From contig CAIVTJ010000121.1 of assembly GCA_903908825.1 (NCBI GenBank), forward strand, positions 1 to 42,112: 42,112 nt of DNA. Direction: 5' to 3'. Below are positions 24,015 through 34,150 of this stretch, one piece after another. The notes under the pieces are model-generated. The model was not told the DNA's origin, ran no database searches, and saw only the letters and a program-made list of their open reading frames with translations. Made by a program: the position numbers and the translations under genes. The stretch's first letter is position 1; every line of letters begins with the position of its first letter. This DNA comes from an uncultured Pseudomonadota bacterium (lineage in GTDB: Bacteria; Pseudomonadota; Gammaproteobacteria; Steroidobacterales; Steroidobacteraceae).

Positions 24015-25091
24015 TTACTTGACGTCAGTCCGCTGGAAGATGACGCGGCGGTTTTGCGCGCGACCTTCAGCAGTGGCGTTGTCCGCTTCGGGTTGGCTCT
24101 TGCCATAGCCCTTGGTGCCGACGCGGCTGGCGTCTATGCCCTTGCCCACGACGTACTTCTTGACCGAGTCGGCGCGGCGCTGTGACAGACCCTGATTATG
24201 GGCATCACTACCGTTGCTGTCGGTGTGGCCTTCGAAGATGCCGGTAGCTGCCGGTGCATCTTTGAGGAACGACACCAGCACATCGAGATCGGCATAAGAC
24301 TCGGGCATCAGCTTGGCCGAATCATGGGCAAAGAACACCTTGAGGCGGGCGCGCAGGCTGCAACCTTGCGCATCGACCTTATCGCCGCGCGGAGTGGTCG
24401 GGCAGCGGTCGATGTTGTTGGGTACGCCATCCTGATCGTCGTCGGCCGGCGGCGGCGGCGGCGGTGTGACTACCGGGCGCGGTGCGGGTGCAGCGACCGG
24501 GGCAGGCGTTGGAGCCGGCGCGGCCGCAGGAGCAGCCACCACCGGACGTGAACCACCGAAGGACAGTTGCAAGCCCAAGCCTGCGATGGTGTCGACCCAG
24601 TTGCCACCCTTGCCGTTAACGGCGAGATAACGCCACTTGGCATCGGCACGCCATTGCAATTTGTTTCCCGACTGCAGCGTCATCAGATCGCCGATGAGAC
24701 CGACACCCAATGCAGCGGTGGCACCACTGTCGTTGGCGGCATGGCTGCTGTTGCTCAAGTAGCCGATGCCCAGACCTATGAACGGGGAGACAGCCTGATC
24801 GCGATTGAATACGCGGTTGAGGTCTATGCCGCCACCACTGAGGCTCAGGTTGTTGCCGTTGCTCTTGTGCTTGCTGCTGATGCCGTTGAGTTCAATGTCC
24901 CATTCCGGGCTGATGACACGGCCCAGCGACAACTGCCCACCCAGGCCCAGATCGGCTTGGCGGTTGTTGTCCGGGGCAACGCCCACAACTTTGGCGCCGG
25001 CGTACCAGCTGTCGGTCTCTGCCCCTGCCCAGACAGAGGTGCTTAAAGAAATGACGCTGAGGGCGAGCGCGAGCTTGAGGGTGGAACGCAT
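24015..25091 (-). CDS. OmpA family outer membrane protein
   Basis: Protein of 358 residues linking outer membrane and peptidoglycan. Parts in order are a signal peptide (about 1-22, STSVWA), an eight-strand OmpA-type barrel (about 25-175), an Ala/Pro linker (about 183-213), a thrombospondin type 3-like Ca2+ loop DDDQDGVPNNIDRCP, and an OmpA C-terminal domain (about 245-358) with FEGHTDSNGSDAHNQGLSQRRADSV and the closing GRAQNRRVIF. A GGAG lies 9 nt before the ATG. Confidence 0.92.
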   Translation of the reverse strand: MRSTLKLALALSVISLSTSVWAGAETDSWYAGAKVVGVAPDNNRQADLGLGGQLSLGRVISPEWDIELNGISSKHKSNGNNLSLSGGGIDLNRVFNRDQAVSPFIGLGIGYLSNSSHAANDSGATAALGVGLIGDLMTLQSGNKLQWRADAKWRYLAVNGKGGNWVDTIAGLGLQLSFGGSRPVVAAPAAAPAPTPAPVAAPAPRPVVTPPPPPPADDDQDGVPNNIDRCPTTPRGDKVDAQGCSLRARLKVFFAHDSAKLMPESYADLDVLVSFLKDAPAATGIFEGHTDSNGSDAHNQGLSQRRADSVKKYVVGKGIDASRVGTKGYGKSQPEADNATAEGRAQNRRVIFQRTDVK

Positions 25092-25110
25092 GCGGGAAGA
25101 CTCCGTGGTT

Positions 25111-25116
25111 ATTCTA
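25111..25116 (-). promoter_or_regulatory. Candidate -10 element of the OmpA-like gene
   Basis: Read on the minus strand this is TAGAAT, five of six matches to TATAAT, directly after a run of six T. It lies 19 nt upstream of the start codon, so the leader would be very short. The -35 region is poor. Confidence 0.25.
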
Positions 25117-25166
25117 AAAAACCAGCGAATGCTATCTAAATCTGCAATCGGACAGAAGACAGCCGG

Positions 25167-25646
25167 CTATTTCGTCGCAAAACTGCCATGCAACACGCGG
25201 TCGCCTTCGCGCAGTCCCAACCGCTTGCTCTCGCCGGCGCGTATCTCGAGCACACCGCCGATGACGCTGCCTGACGAGATGATGTTGGTGGACAGCGGCT
25301 CGGTGTTGGCCGCGATGCGCACGATGCGGCCGTCGGTGCCGATGAACACCATGTCCAGCGACACATAAGTGTTTTTCATCCACATGGTCATGACGCGCGG
25401 CGAGTCCAGCGGGAACAACATGCCGTAGCCGGGTGGCAGCTCGGTCAGGAACATCAGGCCTTGTTGCTGGCGCTCGGGTGTATCGGCCAGCCAGATCTGC
25501 AGCGTGTGCGTGGTCTGCTCGTGGACGATAGACAATTTATCCTGCGGAAAACCGCGCAGCTGGGCAGGCGCAAAGTCTGCAGCCATGGCCAGCAGCGACT
25601 GCAGGCCCAGCAGTGTCAGTAAGGCAAGTCGGGTGGCAATACGCAT
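25167..25646 (-). CDS. DUF192 family exported protein
   Basis: Protein of 159 residues with a signal peptide (about 1-22, LLGLQSLLAMA). The DUF192 core covers about 38-155, recognisable by ADTPERQQQGLMFLTELPPGYGMLFPL, MWMKNTYVSLDMVFIGTDGRI and VLEIRAGESKRLGLREGDRV. The family is widespread and its biochemical role is unresolved. The gene starts 4 nt after the upstream lipoprotein gene stop and reads towards the OmpA-like gene, so these two form a likely operon. Confidence 0.87.
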   Translation of the reverse strand: MRIATRLALLTLLGLQSLLAMAADFAPAQLRGFPQDKLSIVHEQTTHTLQIWLADTPERQQQGLMFLTELPPGYGMLFPLDSPRVMTMWMKNTYVSLDMVFIGTDGRIVRIAANTEPLSTNIISSGSVIGGVLEIRAGESKRLGLREGDRVLHGSFATK

Positions 25647-25650
25647 AGAG

Positions 25651-26244
25651 CTAGTCCTCGATAAGACGCGTGGTGAATTCGAACGTGGTCAACAACAGCC
25701 GCTGTGTGCCATCGACAGAGCTGGCCGGGCCGGTGCAAAAGCCGCGCGCCTCGATGCGACTGGCCTTGCCCTGAGCGGTGTCCGCCAGCGGTGTGCGCAG
25801 CAACTGGTCGGTGGTGCATTTGTCATCACCGCGGGTGGCAAACAACTGTGCCGCACCTTCGATGATCAGCGTGACATTGGTGGGCAGGGCGGTGCCTTGC
25901 AACTGCCCGGCGGGCAGGTCGATGCCGAACACAAACCGCAGTTGCTGCGGCGCAGCGCCGTCTGCACTGATCCAGGGACCTGCCAGGCTGAGGCGCAGAC
26001 CGCTGCCATCGGGACGCAGCCCGCCTTCGCACGTTAAGCGGGCGTCGCGCCATTGCAGGTCTGTGGTCACCGCGCCGCGCAGGCTGGCACGCATATAGGC
26101 GCTGCCGTCTGCCAGACAGGGCACGGCCGCTTTGGTGGGCGCTGCTAAGGCTGCCGGAGGGCCTGATTCGGGTGGTGCGGCGCTGCATCCGGCGGCCAGC
26201 CACAACCCGGGCCAGATCAGAGCCGTTAGCAAATGACGTGACAT
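25651..26244 (-). CDS. Hypothetical lipoprotein with four conserved-looking Cys
   Basis: No family recognised. The 197-residue product has a lipoprotein signal with lipobox LAAGC (C20), followed by an Ala/Pro-rich spacer. The mature part has four further Cys residues (43, 72, 143, 170), enough for two disulfides. The pattern is mainly beta-strand. Gene order (4 nt before the DUF192 gene) suggests that both products work in the periplasm. Confidence 0.65.
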   Translation of the reverse strand: MSRHLLTALIWPGLWLAAGCSAAPPESGPPAALAAPTKAAVPCLADGSAYMRASLRGAVTTDLQWRDARLTCEGGLRPDGSGLRLSLAGPWISADGAAPQQLRFVFGIDLPAGQLQGTALPTNVTLIIEGAAQLFATRGDDKCTTDQLLRTPLADTAQGKASRIEARGFCTGPASSVDGTQRLLLTTFEFTTRLIED

Positions 26245-26300
26245 GTGCGGAAGTCTAGGTGATTCACAGTCTGTATGGCGCAGTGAACTAGACTGGACCT

Positions 26301-28859
26301 ATGCAACAGATAGAAATCTCCCCGGTCATCCCGGCAAGCCTTGCGCGATTGCGTGAGCTGGCGTTCAACCTGGGCTATAGCTGGCACCGTCCCAGCCGCG
26401 CGTTGTTCGAGGATTTGAACCCCTTGATCTGGCAGCAGAGCAACGGCAATCCGCTGCTGATGCTGCGCTGCGTCGAGCAAACGGCTTTAGATGCCGCAGC
26501 CGCCGATCCGGATTACCTGCAGCGCTATCACGCGGCGCTGGCCGCTTTTGATAGCTATCAGGCAGGCAAACCTGCGCAATCCGGGCAGCCGCTGATCGCC
26601 TATTTCTGCGCTGAATATGGCTTTCATGAAAGCTTCCCGATTTATTCTGGCGGCTTGGGCATTCTGGCAGCCGACCATTGCAAGTCAGCCAGTGACGAGT
26701 GCCTGAACTTCGTTGCCGTCGGCCTGCTGTACCGGCAGGGCTATTTCACCCAGTCTGTCGATGCAGACGGCGCGCAAAACCCGCTCTATCGCGATGTCGA
26801 TCCACGTGATCTGCCGGTCGAGCGGGTCGATGATGCACACGGCAACGGGCTGGTCGTACAAGTGCCCATCGGTCGCCGTCAGGTTCATGCGCAGGTCTGG
26901 CGGGCGCAGGTCGGCCGTATCAGCGTCTATCTGCTCGACACCAACATTGCACCCAACGATGCAGCTGATCGCGACATCACCTTTCGCTTGTATGGCGGCG
27001 ATGAAGGCGTGCGCATCCGTCAGGAAATGGTGCTGGGCATCGGTGGCACGCGGGCTTTGCGTGCGCTGGGCTTGGCTCCTGCGGTGTGGCACATCAACGA
27101 GGGTCACGCGGCGTTTTTGATACTCGAGCGACTGCGCGAGCAGTTGGTCTCCGGGCTGAGTTTTGAGGCCGCGCTGGAGGCTGTCGCCGCGCAAAGCGTG
27201 TTCACCACGCACACGCCGGTGGCGGCTGGTCACGATGCGTTTCATGACGGTTTGTTCAGCGATCACTTTGAGGGTATGGCCGATGCCATGGGTCAGACGC
27301 TGGCGCGCTTGCTGGCGCTGGGTCGTACACCGGGTGTGCCGGGCTTGTTCAACATGACGCGACTGGCGCTAAACGGTACGCGGCGCATCAATGGCGTGAG
27401 TCGTATCCACGGTGGTGTGTCGTCACAGTTATGTGCCGATCATTGGCCCGATCTGCTGCCGGAAGAGAACCCCATCGGCTACGTGACCAATGGCGTGCAC
27501 GTGCCGACGTTTCTGGCGCCGGTGTGGGCGCGCTATCTGGACGATCAGTCACCGGGTTGGCGCGATGAGTTGTCGCAGCCTGACCGCTGGCAGGCCATCG
27601 AGTCGCTGGATGAGCAGCGCTACTGGACGGTGGCCCAGGAGGCTAAGTCGCGCATGTTGGCCGGTGTACGCTCGCGACTGGAACGCGAATACCGCCGCAA
27701 GGGCTTGGGTAGCGCGCAGTTGCGGCGTATCACGCGCTGGCTGGATCCGGCCAACCCCGATGTGTTGACCATTGGCTTTGCGCGCCGCTTTGCTACGTAT
27801 AAGCGCGCCGCGCTGGTGTTGCAGGATCGCGAGCGCTTGTTGCGTCTGGTGTCCGATGCGCAGCGGCCCGTGCTGTTTCTGTTCGCGGGTAAGGCTCATC
27901 CGGCCGACTATCCGGGGCAGCAGGTGCTGCGCGAGATCAAGCAACTGATGCTGACGCCGGAGTTCGCCGGGCGGGTCGTGTTTTTAGAGGACTACGACAT
28001 TCAGTTGGCGCGCTGGTTGGTGACTGGCGTCGATGTCTGGCTCAACAATCCCATTGCACCGCTGGAGGCCAGCGGCACATCCGGCATCAAGGCAGCCATC
28101 AATGGCCGTCTGAACTTGTCGATCCTCGATGGTTGGTGGGCCGAGGCCAGCGATGGCCGCAACGGTTGGGGCCTGCCCGGCGCCGATGTGCAGGACCCGC
28201 AGCGTCGCGATCAACTCGATGCCGCGATGGTCCTTGATGCGCTCGAAGAAGAAGTTGTCCCGCTTTACTACGCGCGTAACGCCAGCGGCCGCTCGCCGGA
28301 GTGGGTGGCCCGTTGCAAACATGCGATGGCAACGGTTATGCCCGCCTTCAATATGCGGCGTGCGGTGCGCGACTATAACCAAGGCATCTACCAGCCTGCC
28401 GCACAGCAAAGCCAGTTGCTGCTGGCTAATGAGTGCGCCGGTGCCATCGAGCTGGCCGAGTGGAAGCGCCGTGTGCGCGTGGCTTGGCAGGATGTGCGTC
28501 TGCATGAAGTGCAGCCTTTGGTGCGCGAGGCTGATGCAGAGGCAGCCGTGCGGGCGCAGGTGCGCGTTGAACTCAACGGACTGCAGCCGCAGGACTTGCG
28601 CGTCGAGCTCAAGGCCTATCGCTCGCTACCCGAATATGCGTTTGAACCGGCGCCCTTGTGCTCTTATGGTCACGGTGTGCCCGACGGGCAATGGCGCGCG
28701 CAATTCCAAGCGCAGGAGCCGGCAGCAGACGGCTCAGTGATTTATGAGTTGGTGACCGCACCGCCCGCTGCGGGGCAGTACCGCGTTGAGGTGCGCGTTT
28801 ATCCGTGGCACCGGCTGCTGACGCACCCGCTGGAAATGGGCTTGATGAAGCGTCTTTAG
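26301..28859 (+). CDS. glgP: Alpha-glucan (glycogen/maltodextrin) phosphorylase
   Basis: Cytoplasmic PLP-dependent enzyme of 852 residues releasing glucose-1-phosphate from alpha-1,4-glucan. It belongs to the divergent alpha-glucan phosphorylase group rather than the animal/E. coli MalP type. Landmarks are [18 protein letters not shown] (about 103-120), [43 protein letters not shown] and the PLP site [17 protein letters not shown] with the cofactor Lys at 597. A C-terminal extension (about 700-852) with beta-rich sequence is usual for the group. Its end overlaps the opposing glgB end by 4 nt. Confidence 0.93.
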   Translation: MQQIEISPVIPASLARLRELAFNLGYSWHRPSRALFEDLNPLIWQQSNGNPLLMLRCVEQTALDAAAADPDYLQRYHAALAAFDSYQAGKPAQSGQPLIAYFCAEYGFHESFPIYSGGLGILAADHCKSASDECLNFVAVGLLYRQGYFTQSVDADGAQNPLYRDVDPRDLPVERVDDAHGNGLVVQVPIGRRQVHAQVWRAQVGRISVYLLDTNIAPNDAADRDITFRLYGGDEGVRIRQEMVLGIGGTRALRALGLAPAVWHINEGHAAFLILERLREQLVSGLSFEAALEAVAAQSVFTTHTPVAAGHDAFHDGLFSDHFEGMADAMGQTLARLLALGRTPGVPGLFNMTRLALNGTRRINGVSRIHGGVSSQLCADHWPDLLPEENPIGYVTNGVHVPTFLAPVWARYLDDQSPGWRDELSQPDRWQAIESLDEQRYWTVAQEAKSRMLAGVRSRLEREYRRKGLGSAQLRRITRWLDPANPDVLTIGFARRFATYKRAALVLQDRERLLRLVSDAQRPVLFLFAGKAHPADYPGQQVLREIKQLMLTPEFAGRVVFLEDYDIQLARWLVTGVDVWLNNPIAPLEASGTSGIKAAINGRLNLSILDGWWAEASDGRNGWGLPGADVQDPQRRDQLDAAMVLDALEEEVVPLYYARNASGRSPEWVARCKHAMATVMPAFNMRRAVRDYNQGIYQPAAQQSQLLLANECAGAIELAEWKRRVRVAWQDVRLHEVQPLVREADAEAAVRAQVRVELNGLQPQDLRVELKAYRSLPEYAFEPAPLCSYGHGVPDGQWRAQFQAQEPAADGSVIYELVTAPPAAGQYRVEVRVYPWHRLLTHPLEMGLMKRL

Positions 28860-31132
28860 GGCGCGTTGGCGCGGGCCTGCGGCAATAGCACCAGCGCGCC
28901 CAACGGTGGCAGGTCCAGCAGCACCGACCAAGGTAGTCCGTGACACGGCACCGCTTCGGCGGTGGTCACGGCATTGCCGGTGTTGCTACCGCCATAAAAG
29001 CTTGAGTCGCTGTTCAAGGCCACCGCATAAACGCCCGCCCTGGGTACGCCCAGCCGGTAGGCACTGCGCGGCACGGGCGTGAAATTGCCGACCACTACGG
29101 CCAGCTGCTCGCCGGCAAGGCGCATAAAGCTCAAGATCGATCGCTCACGGTCATTGCAATCTATCCATGCGAACCCGGCGGCTTCGAACTCCAGGCTGTG
29201 CAAGGCGGCTTGTTGCACATAGAGCGTGTTGAGATCAGCCACCAGACGTTGTACGCCGCCGTGTTCGGGCTGCGTGGTTAGAAACCACGGCAGTGCCGTG
29301 CGGAAGTCCCACTCCCAGGGCTGTGCGAACTCACCACCCATAAACAGTAACTTCTTGCCCGGCTGCGTCCACATCCAAGTGTAGAGCAGACGCAGGTTGG
29401 CCAGTTGCTGCCAGCGGTCTCCGGGCATGCGTCCCAGCAAGGAGCGTTTGAGATGAACGACTTCATCATGCGAGAACGGCAGCACGAAGTTCTCGCTGTA
29501 GGCATACATCAGCAGGAAGGTCAGATGATCCTGCTCATAGCCGCGGTATAGCGGATTGGTGCGGAAGTAACCCAAGGTGTCGTGCATCCACCCGAGGTTC
29601 CATTTCATCGAGAAACCCAGGCCGCCGGCATCAACCGGCCGGCTGACTAAAGGCCAGTCTGTGGACTCTTCGGCCATGATCAGCGTGCCCGGTGAACGGG
29701 CATGGGTCAGTGTGTTGAGGCGCTGCAGAAAACTGACCGCCTCTAAGTTGTGGCGACCGCCATCGCGGTTGGGCAGGTAGTCGCTGCGGCCGCCGAAATC
29801 CAGATACAACATCGAGGCGACCGCATCGACCCGCAGGCCGTCGAAGTGAAACTCTTCCAGCCAGTAGCAGGCGCTGGCCAACAGAAAGCTGCGGACTTCG
29901 TTGCGCTCATAGTCAAAGATGTAGGTGCCCCAGTCAGGGTGTTCGCCGCGGCGCGGATCAGCATGCTCATACAGGGGTGCGCCATCAAAACGCGCCAAGC
30001 CGTGTGCATCGCGTGGAAAGTGCGCAGGGACCCAGTCCAGCAGCACACCGATGCCGGCCTGATGACAGCAATCCACCAGAAACTTCAGATCGTCGGGCGT
30101 GCCATGCCGGCTGGTGGGCGCGAAATAGCCGGTGGTCTGATAACCCCAGGAGTCATCGAGCGGATGTTCGGTGACCGGCAGCAACTCGATGTGCGTGAAG
30201 TGCATCTGCCGCAAGTAACGCACCAACTGCATCGCCAGTTCGCGGTAGTTGAGGAAGCGGCCATCGGCATCGCGTCGCCAGGAACCCAGATGCACTTCAT
30301 AAATCGATAGCGGCGCATGCAGCCAATCGCGCTCGCGCCGCGCGCTCATCCACGCGCTGTCCTGCCAGGCATGTGTGTCGCGCGCTGTGACCCGACACGC
30401 TGTGTCGGGCCGCAACTCCATGGCCCTGGCGTAGGGGTCAATCTTTAAAGCCACCGCGCCGCTGTCCCGGTTACGGATCTCAAACTTGTAGACAGTGCCG
30501 CAGGACAAGCCGGGCACGAACAGTTCCCAGACGCCGCTATCGCCCAGCACGCGCAGGGGCAGGCGTCGTCCATCCCAATCGCAGAACGGGCCGACCAGGC
30601 TCACCCGCTCGGCATTGGGGGCCCACACGGCGAAACGCACGCCGTCGATGCCATCCAGGCAGGCGGCGTGGGCGCCCAACATCTGCCAAGCCTGCACATG
30701 CTCGCCGTTGGCAAACAGCGTCAGGTCCGCTGCCTGCAGCGTCGGCGCAAAGCTATAGGGGTCAACACGCTCGCTTTGGCTGCCATCGGGCCACTGCCAG
30801 TGCAGACAGGGGTGCTTGGGCACGGAGGCCGGCGCGGCGATCAGCCGGAAGAAGTCGCTGTCCGGCAATCGCTGCAAAGACCTGCCATCGGCCAGTCGTA
30901 CAGCAGACACACCCGGCAGGTAGGCTGTAACAACTGTTAGGCCGGCCAGATCGTGCCGGCCCAGCACTGAATGCGGATCGTGATGACACGCGGCGGCAAG
31001 ACGTTCGAGTCCCTTGACGTCGAAACTGCTCCAAGGCTCGGCGGCGCTGATGATGACGTGGACTCCGCTGACCCGTGCTGGCCGATGACCTGTAATATAC
31101 CCAAAGCTTCCCTGACAGTGAGCTTGCACCAT
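28856..31132 (-). CDS. glgB: 1,4-alpha-glucan branching enzyme GlgB
   Basis: GH13 enzyme making alpha-1,6 branches in glycogen. It has N-terminal beta domains with HHDPHSVLG, a CBM48 region, the catalytic barrel and a C-terminal domain. Numbered from the ATG at 31132 (758 residues), the nucleophile is D436 in [11 protein letters not shown] and the acid/base is E489 in [16 protein letters not shown] supplies the third acidic residue. The start is problematic. The ATG at 31132 overlaps the opposing glgC start, and there is no ATG, GTG or TTG from 31126 to the conserved [14 protein letters not shown] 8 nt before an ATC at 31054 would give 732 residues, close to the usual length, but needs a non-canonical start. 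Confidence 0.92.
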   Translation of the reverse strand: MVQAHCQGSFGYITGHRPARVSGVHVIISAAEPWSSFDVKGLERLAAACHHDPHSVLGRHDLAGLTVVTAYLPGVSAVRLADGRSLQRLPDSDFFRLIAAPASVPKHPCLHWQWPDGSQSERVDPYSFAPTLQAADLTLFANGEHVQAWQMLGAHAACLDGIDGVRFAVWAPNAERVSLVGPFCDWDGRRLPLRVLGDSGVWELFVPGLSCGTVYKFEIRNRDSGAVALKIDPYARAMELRPDTACRVTARDTHAWQDSAWMSARRERDWLHAPLSIYEVHLGSWRRDADGRFLNYRELAMQLVRYLRQMHFTHIELLPVTEHPLDDSWGYQTTGYFAPTSRHGTPDDLKFLVDCCHQAGIGVLLDWVPAHFPRDAHGLARFDGAPLYEHADPRRGEHPDWGTYIFDYERNEVRSFLLASACYWLEEFHFDGLRVDAVASMLYLDFGGRSDYLPNRDGGRHNLEAVSFLQRLNTLTHARSPGTLIMAEESTDWPLVSRPVDAGGLGFSMKWNLGWMHDTLGYFRTNPLYRGYEQDHLTFLLMYAYSENFVLPFSHDEVVHLKRSLLGRMPGDRWQQLANLRLLYTWMWTQPGKKLLFMGGEFAQPWEWDFRTALPWFLTTQPEHGGVQRLVADLNTLYVQQAALHSLEFEAAGFAWIDCNDRERSILSFMRLAGEQLAVVVGNFTPVPRSAYRLGVPRAGVYAVALNSDSSFYGGSNTGNAVTTAEAVPCHGLPWSVLLDLPPLGALVLLPQARANAP
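31055..31130. promoter_or_regulatory. Head-to-head glgB/glgC start region
   Basis: An A/T-richer segment, GGTATATTACAGG on the minus strand and CCTGTAATATACC on the plus strand (31091-31103), gives -10-like boxes in both directions (TATATT and TAATAT). AGTGAG (31117-31122) is the glgC ribosome binding site. The encoded glgB extension here ([16 protein letters not shown]) looks unconserved. The region may be an intergenic promoter rather than coding sequence. Confidence 0.4.
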
Positions 31133-32408
31133 GGCAAAGCCATCCCGCGCCTCTTCCGGTCGATATGTCAGCCGTCTCACCGGCGGTGCGCTGGCCATGA
31201 TCATGGCTGGTGGTCGCGGTGAGCGCCTGCGCGGCCTCACCGAACATCGCTGCAAACCGGCTACGCCGTTTGGCGGCAAGTTCCGCATCGTCGATTTCGT
31301 GCTCTCAAACTGCGTCAATTCCGGCATCCGCCAGATCTGTCTGCTGACGCAGTACAAAGGCCAGTCACTCATCCAGCATGTGCAGCGTGGCTGGAGCTAT
31401 CTGCGCGGTGAGTTTGGCGAGTTCATCGATGTCATCCCGGCGCAGCAGCAGATCGGCAAGCACTGGTACTTGGGCACTGCCGATAGCGTCTATCAGAACC
31501 TCGACGTGATCCGTGCACACCGGCCCAAGCATGTGCTGGTGCTGGCCGGCGATCACATCTACAAGATGGACTACGGTCCGATGATCGCCTACCACGTGGA
31601 GAAGGGCGCAGACATCACCGTGGGTGTGGTCGAGGTGCCCATTGCCGATGCGCGTGAGTTTGGCGTGCTGTCGGTCACCGAGTGGAATCGCGTGACGCGC
31701 TTCAGCGAAAAGCCGCGCGAACCCGAGCCCATGCCCGGCCGTACCGATGCGTCGTTGGCGTCAATGGGCATCTATGTGTTCAGCACCAGCCTGCTCGAGC
31801 GGCTGCTGACCGAAGATGCGGCTGACGCCAGTTCATCACATGACTTCGGCAAGAACATCATCCCCAAGGCCATCGAGCACCTGCAGGTGTTTGCCTATCC
31901 GTTCCGCAACGTCAAAACACGCGCCCAAAACTACTGGCGTGACGTGGGTACGGTCGATGCGTTCTTCGAGGCCAACATCGAGTTGGTCCACGTGGCACCC
32001 GAACTCAATGTGTACGACGAAGAGTGGCCGATCTGGACCTATCAGGTGCAGCAGCCGCCGGCTAAGTTTGTGCTCGATGATGACGGGCGTCGCGGCATGG
32101 CCATCAACTCGCTGGTCTCCGGCGGATCGATCATCTCCGGTGCTGTGGTGCGCGAATCGCTGCTGTTTTCCAGCGTGCGCGTCGATGAAGGCTCGAGTCT
32201 GCACCGCGCGGTCATCATGCCGGGTGTGCGCATCGGCAAGGGCTGTACCGTCAACAATGCCATCATTGATGAGCACTGCGAGATCCCCGACGGCATGCAG
32301 ATCGGCGTCAATCCGGTGGCAGACCGGGAGCGTTTCGATGTATCGCCCAAGGGCGTGGTGCTGGTGACGCCCGAGATGCTGCACGCTTACACCTTGTCTA
32401 AGGTTTGA
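31131..32408 (+). CDS. glgC: Glucose-1-phosphate adenylyltransferase (ADP-glucose pyrophosphorylase)
   Basis: Committed step of glycogen synthesis, forming ADP-glucose from ATP and glucose-1-phosphate. The 425-residue product has the nucleotidyltransferase loop [16 protein letters not shown] (about 22-37), [42 protein letters not shown] and [10 protein letters not shown]-terminal left-handed beta-helix follows ([34 protein letters not shown]). AGTGAG lies 8 nt before the ATG. The GH57 gene starts 10 nt after its stop. Confidence 0.96.
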   Translation: MAKPSRASSGRYVSRLTGGALAMIMAGGRGERLRGLTEHRCKPATPFGGKFRIVDFVLSNCVNSGIRQICLLTQYKGQSLIQHVQRGWSYLRGEFGEFIDVIPAQQQIGKHWYLGTADSVYQNLDVIRAHRPKHVLVLAGDHIYKMDYGPMIAYHVEKGADITVGVVEVPIADAREFGVLSVTEWNRVTRFSEKPREPEPMPGRTDASLASMGIYVFSTSLLERLLTEDAADASSSHDFGKNIIPKAIEHLQVFAYPFRNVKTRAQNYWRDVGTVDAFFEANIELVHVAPELNVYDEEWPIWTYQVQQPPAKFVLDDDGRRGMAINSLVSGGSIISGAVVRESLLFSSVRVDEGSSLHRAVIMPGVRIGKGCTVNNAIIDEHCEIPDGMQIGVNPVADRERFDVSPKGVVLVTPEMLHAYTLSKV

Positions 32409-32418
32409 ACGGACTGCC

Positions 32419-34140
32419 ATGAGTGCCAGTCGTTTGCCGGTGGTGCTGTTCTGGCATATGCACCAGCCGCACTACCGGGATGCACTGTCCGGGCAATACA
32501 TACTGCCCTGGACTTATCTGCACGCCATCAAAGACTACGTCGACATGGCCGCGCACCTCGAAGCCAATCCGCAAGCACGGGCGGTGGTCAACTTCACGCC
32601 GGTGCTCATCGAACAACTCGAAGATCTCGGCGCCAGCCTTGCCGCACACCTGAACACTGGCCAGCCTGTGCCCGATGCGGTGCTGGCGTTGTTGTCTGAC
32701 GCGCCGCTGCCTGCAGACAACGAACAGCGCCTGCAACTGCTGCGGGCCTGTTTGCGCGCAGACCGGCAAAACCTCATCGAGCGTTTTCCGGTGTATGCCG
32801 AACTGGCTACGCTGGCCGCGTCGCTGGGCACGCCTGAACAGATCGCCTATGCCTCGGATCAGTTTCTGCGCGATCTGGCCATGTGGTTTCACATCGCGTG
32901 GCTGGGCGAGACGGTGCGACGCAGCGATATCCGGGTCACACAGCTGAGCGAACACGCGCGACAGTTCGGCCCGGAACACCGGCGCCAGTTGCTGGTCATC
33001 ATCAGCGAACAGCTGGCCGGAGTGTTGCCGCGTTACCGCGCGCTGGCAGATGAAGGTCGCTGTGAGCTGGCCGTTTCGCCTTATAGCCATCCCATCCTGC
33101 CGCTGCTGCTGGACTTCGGTGCCGCGCGTGAGACCGAGCCGGCCGCGCCGCGGCCGCAGCATGCGGCGTATCCGGGCGGCCCAGAGCGCGCCGCCTGGCA
33201 CATGCAAGAAGCCTTACGCGTGTTCCAGCGGGTCTTCGGTCGTTTGCCGCGCGGTTGCTGGCCTTCCGAGGGGGCCATCAGTGATGGCGCCTTGCGTGTG
33301 GTCGAAGACGCGGGCATCGAATGGGTGGCTTCCAGTGCCAATGTGCTTCGCGGTGCACTTGATGCCTGCGGCATACCGCTGGGTCAGGACGGCCATGATC
33401 CGGAGCGCTTGCTCAATCAGGCGCATCGCGTTGCGGACGGCAATATGGCCTGCTTCTTCAGGCACGATGAAATCTCGGATCTGGTCGGCTTTACCTATTC
33501 GCGCTGGCATGGCGACGATGCCGCGCGACATCTGCTGGAGCAGTGCGAACGCATGGCTGAACGCACCGAAGGTGTGCCGGGCCGCGTGTTGCTGATCGCC
33601 TTGGATGGCGAGAACGCCTGGGATCACTATCCGTTCAACGGCTACTATTTCCTCAATGCCCTGTATGCCTCGCTGGCGCAGTCGCCGCGTTTGCAGCTGA
33701 CCACGTTGTCGGGCTTTCTCGATGACATGCGTTCGCGCGGCGTTGCGCCGCATGTGTTGCCGCGAGTGCGTGCCGGCAGTTGGGTGCACGGGACGCTGTC
33801 CACGTGGATGGGTGATCCGGCCAAGAACGCCGGTTGGGATCTGCTGTGTGAGGCCAAACTGGCCTATGACGCAGTCGTTGCCAGCGGTCAACTGAGCCCT
33901 GAACAGCAGTTGCAGGCCGGACGGCAACTGGCTCAGTGCGAAAGCTCAGACTGGTTCTGGTGGTTTGGCGATTACAACCCGCCCGAGGCCGTGCGTGATT
34001 TTGATCTGCTGTATCGCCATCAACTGACCAGCCTTTACACCTTGCTGGGCTTAGAGCCGCCTGCTGCGCTGCAACAGTCGCTGTCTGCCGGCGGCGGTGA
34101 TCCCGAAGGCGGCGGTGTCATGCGCCGCGCGCAAGGCTGA
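32419..34140 (+). CDS. GH57 family alpha-glucan enzyme (amylase or glucanotransferase)
   Basis: Cytoplasmic glycoside hydrolase family 57 protein of 573 residues (no signal peptide). Family motifs are HMHQPHYRD (about 13-21), AWLGE, the nucleophile motif GCWPSEGAISD with E284, the acid motif LDGENAWDHY with D396, and a late DWFWWFGDYNPP. The family includes alpha-amylase, amylopullulanase, 4-alpha-glucanotransferase and branching enzyme, and the sequence alone does not decide between them. It lies 10 nt after glgC and 10 nt before malQ, so it acts on glycogen-derived glucans. It may supply the debranching function otherwise missing here. Confidence 0.88.
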   Translation: MSASRLPVVLFWHMHQPHYRDALSGQYILPWTYLHAIKDYVDMAAHLEANPQARAVVNFTPVLIEQLEDLGASLAAHLNTGQPVPDAVLALLSDAPLPADNEQRLQLLRACLRADRQNLIERFPVYAELATLAASLGTPEQIAYASDQFLRDLAMWFHIAWLGETVRRSDIRVTQLSEHARQFGPEHRRQLLVIISEQLAGVLPRYRALADEGRCELAVSPYSHPILPLLLDFGAARETEPAAPRPQHAAYPGGPERAAWHMQEALRVFQRVFGRLPRGCWPSEGAISDGALRVVEDAGIEWVASSANVLRGALDACGIPLGQDGHDPERLLNQAHRVADGNMACFFRHDEISDLVGFTYSRWHGDDAARHLLEQCERMAERTEGVPGRVLLIALDGENAWDHYPFNGYYFLNALYASLAQSPRLQLTTLSGFLDDMRSRGVAPHVLPRVRAGSWVHGTLSTWMGDPAKNAGWDLLCEAKLAYDAVVASGQLSPEQQLQAGRQLAQCESSDWFWWFGDYNPPEAVRDFDLLYRHQLTSLYTLLGLEPPAALQQSLSAGGGDPEGGGVMRRAQG

Positions 34141-34150
34141 TGGCCTTAGC

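Noticed and set aside
32398-33207. Antisense frame of 269 codons over the start of the GH57 gene
   Set aside because: The GH57 motifs on the plus strand are intact, and the antisense product has no domain or ribosome binding site.
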